64,000 nt of DNA from Polynucleobacter sp. 31A-FELB. GTDB taxonomy: Bacteria > Pseudomonadota > Gammaproteobacteria > Burkholderiales > Burkholderiaceae. The stretch covers positions 1 through 64,000 of the forward strand of contig NZ_JACVOO010000006.1 of the NCBI RefSeq assembly GCF_018882405.1. Direction: 5' to 3'. Shown piece by piece: positions 62,744 through 64,000 of the stretch. Each line of letters starts with the position of its first letter. Positions within the stretch are counted from its first letter, which is position 1. The translations under genes and the position numbers were made by a program. Below the pieces are notes generated by a model. It was not told the DNA's origin. It saw only the letters and a program-made list of their open reading frames with translations, and ran no database searches.

Positions 62744-63898
62744 TTAAGCTCTAGATACCCAACGTAAACCCACAATCGCCAAGATGAAATAAAGCAATGG
62801 CGGCGTTAGGGCGGTAAGTAGTGCGGGCCAAGAGCCTAGGAGTCCAACATTAGAGAAGAGGGAGTTAAAAAGTTGAAAGCTCATGCCTAGCATGATGCCG
62901 CCAAATACCTTGATGCCAACGCTACCGGCGCGCACCTTGAGGTAGGCAAACGGCAGTGCCAATGTCAGCATAACGAAGATCGTAAATGGGTAAATTACTT
63001 TTTTCCAGAACGCAATAGAGTGACGCTGAGCATCCTGTTTGTTATCTCTCAAGTGTGAAATAAAACGCCCCAAGCTAAAGATCGACATTTTTTCCGGACT
63101 GACTAAAAGTACGCTCAAAATTTGAGGTGTGACTTCGGAATTGAGGCTAACAATTGGATGTACAAAAGTCTGGGCTGAATAGACGGGATTGAGTGGATCA
63201 CTCTGCTTGGTTTCTTTAAAGCGAGTTTCGGTGACATCATCCAGAATCCAGGTTCCCGCTTGATCAAAGCGCCCAGATACTGCGCTTCGAATAGAGAGTA
63301 GGCGATATGCATCATCAAACTCATACATACGAATATTTTTGATTTCGTTATCTTGTTCAATCTTGCCAACGTTGACATAGCGAACTCCCGGCCTAATCGG
63401 GCCGCTACCATCTTCATCTCGTAAGCGATCTTTTACCCACACCCCAGTTTTAAATTGCGAGCTATAGGATGAGCCTAAGGCCTTCATGCGAATCTGCTCT
63501 GACAGATTTTCGGTATAGGGCCCTAGCCATTCACTCATGACCAGCGTCAGAACAACTAGAGGTAATGAAATTTTGGCTAGAGTAGTTAAGCCTCTGCGTA
63601 TATCTAATCCAGCTATACGCAAGATCGTGAACTCGGACTGACTTGCTAGCATCGCAAATACATAAATACTGCCAATCAAAGCAGCGATGGGAATGATCTC
63701 GGAAATGCGACTTGGCGCTTTTAATAAAACATGCAGCAGTGCTAATGGCAGGGTGTATTGACCTTTTACCGAACCAAGCTCACTAAGAATGTCAAAAAAT
63801 AAAAATAGTGCCACCAAAGAAAATAGGATGAAGCCAAAGGCAGCATAGATCTGCTTAGCTAAGTAGCGTTCGAATATGTAGGGGAATAGATATCTCAT
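62744..63898 (-). CDS. lptG: LPS export permease LptG
   Basis: The 384-residue inner-membrane protein of the YjgP/YjgQ family has six hydrophobic helices split by a periplasmic domain. It starts ERYLAKQIYAAFGFILFSLV. It works with LptF and LptB to pull LPS from the membrane. Its ATG overlaps the lptF stop (ATGA). Confidence 0.9.
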   Translation of the reverse strand: MRYLFPYIFERYLAKQIYAAFGFILFSLVALFLFFDILSELGSVKGQYTLPLALLHVLLKAPSRISEIIPIAALIGSIYVFAMLASQSEFTILRIAGLDIRRGLTTLAKISLPLVVLTLVMSEWLGPYTENLSEQIRMKALGSSYSSQFKTGVWVKDRLRDEDGSGPIRPGVRYVNVGKIEQDNEIKNIRMYEFDDAYRLLSIRSAVSGRFDQAGTWILDDVTETRFKETKQSDPLNPVYSAQTFVHPIVSLNSEVTPQILSVLLVSPEKMSIFSLGRFISHLRDNKQDAQRHSIAFWKKVIYPFTIFVMLTLALPFAYLKVRAGSVGIKVFGGIMLGMSFQLFNSLFSNVGLLGSWPALLTALTPPLLYFILAIVGLRWVSRA

Positions 63899-64000
63899 CT
63901 ATTAGCCATGAATGAAGGAAGTTGACGGCGCCACCACTTCAGTGAAGGGTTGATACGATTGCGAATAAGTAAAAAAGCAATGCCAAAGGCTAGTGCATGG
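63895..64000 (-). CDS. lptF: LPS export permease LptF, C-terminal end (partial)
   Basis: The window ends within this gene. The last ~34 residues are readable: a hydrophobic helix (HALAFGIAFLLIR) then a basic tail ending QLPSFMANR. The position immediately before lptG with a 4-base overlap is the usual lptF-lptG order. The rest lies outside the window. Confidence 0.75.
   Translation of the reverse strand, partial: HALAFGIAFLLIRNRINPSLKWWRRQLPSFMANR

Noticed and set aside
1..64000. CRISPR array, toxin-antitoxin or phage structural genes
   Set aside because: No regular repeat-spacer array and no recognisable Cas, toxin or capsid genes were found on either strand.
34386..64000. Second mobile region in the right half
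   Set aside because: Gene content and order are ordinary core functions; tRNA-Leu has no fragment copy in the window and no recombinase is nearby.

Overview
The window looks like chromosomal DNA of a freshwater betaproteobacterium of the Burkholderiaceae, most like Polynucleobacter. This is inferred from moderate GC, compact gene spacing, a beta-proteobacterial gene set (rng-maf-rlmH-rsfS-nadD-hemF-purD, a cysB-like regulator, lptFG, epoxyqueuosine reductase beside tsaE-amiC) and recognisable protein families. There is no rRNA operon, and the species cannot be fixed from sequence alone.

Left half (about 200-34268): a probable genomic island carrying catabolic genes. A 45-bp perfect direct repeat, the 3' half of tRNA-Lys(UUU) from the anticodon loop through CCA, lies at 200-244. 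It recurs inside the intact tRNA-Lys gene at 34224-34299 (minus). This is the layout left by integration into a tRNA 3' end. An IS3-family end (1-176) abuts the outer left side, and a truncated serine recombinase lies next to the tRNA. No complete integrase is visible, so the element may be fixed. Its cargo is: a ketopantoate-reductase-like gene; an orphan FixJ-type response regulator with two unknown small proteins; a small winged-helix protein; liuR plus a thioesterase and liuABCDE (leucine/isovalerate degradation) with two clear LiuR boxes; an oppositely oriented operon of acyl-CoA synthetase, complete Liv-type ABC importer and a PaaK-like protein; a Crp/Fnr regulator with a CaiB/racemase-like gene; a LysR gene divergent from a valine/isoleucine-type acyl-CoA degradation run (mmsA, ech, mmsB, hibch, two acyl-CoA dehydrogenases, SDR, thiolase) ending with etfBA; and an alpha/beta hydrolase. 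Together these would take up and activate branched-chain acids and convert their CoA esters to acetyl-CoA, acetoacetate and propionyl-CoA precursors, with electrons passed to ETF. The branched-chain keto-acid dehydrogenase, ETF:quinone oxidoreductase, acetoacetate activation and propionyl-CoA carboxylation are absent from the window.

Right half (34.3-64 kb): ordinary core chromosome. It holds cell-wall amidase amiC, tsaE, queG, AzlCD amino-acid exporter, a GntR regulator with a 1030-residue FAD/Fe-S dehydrogenase divergent from a serine-glyoxylate-type aminotransferase and a GlcG-like gene, rhlE, gluQ, dnaE, three LPS-type glycosyltransferases, msbA, the rng-to-yebC run, tRNA-Leu(CAA), a CysB-type regulator, lptG and the 3' end of lptF.

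The least explained features are the tRNA-bounded island with its end repeats, a predicted new Crp/Fnr operator (TTGTCA-N6-TGACAA) linking the import operon with mmsB, a PaaK-like protein without the usual P-loop, and the orphan response-regulator operon.
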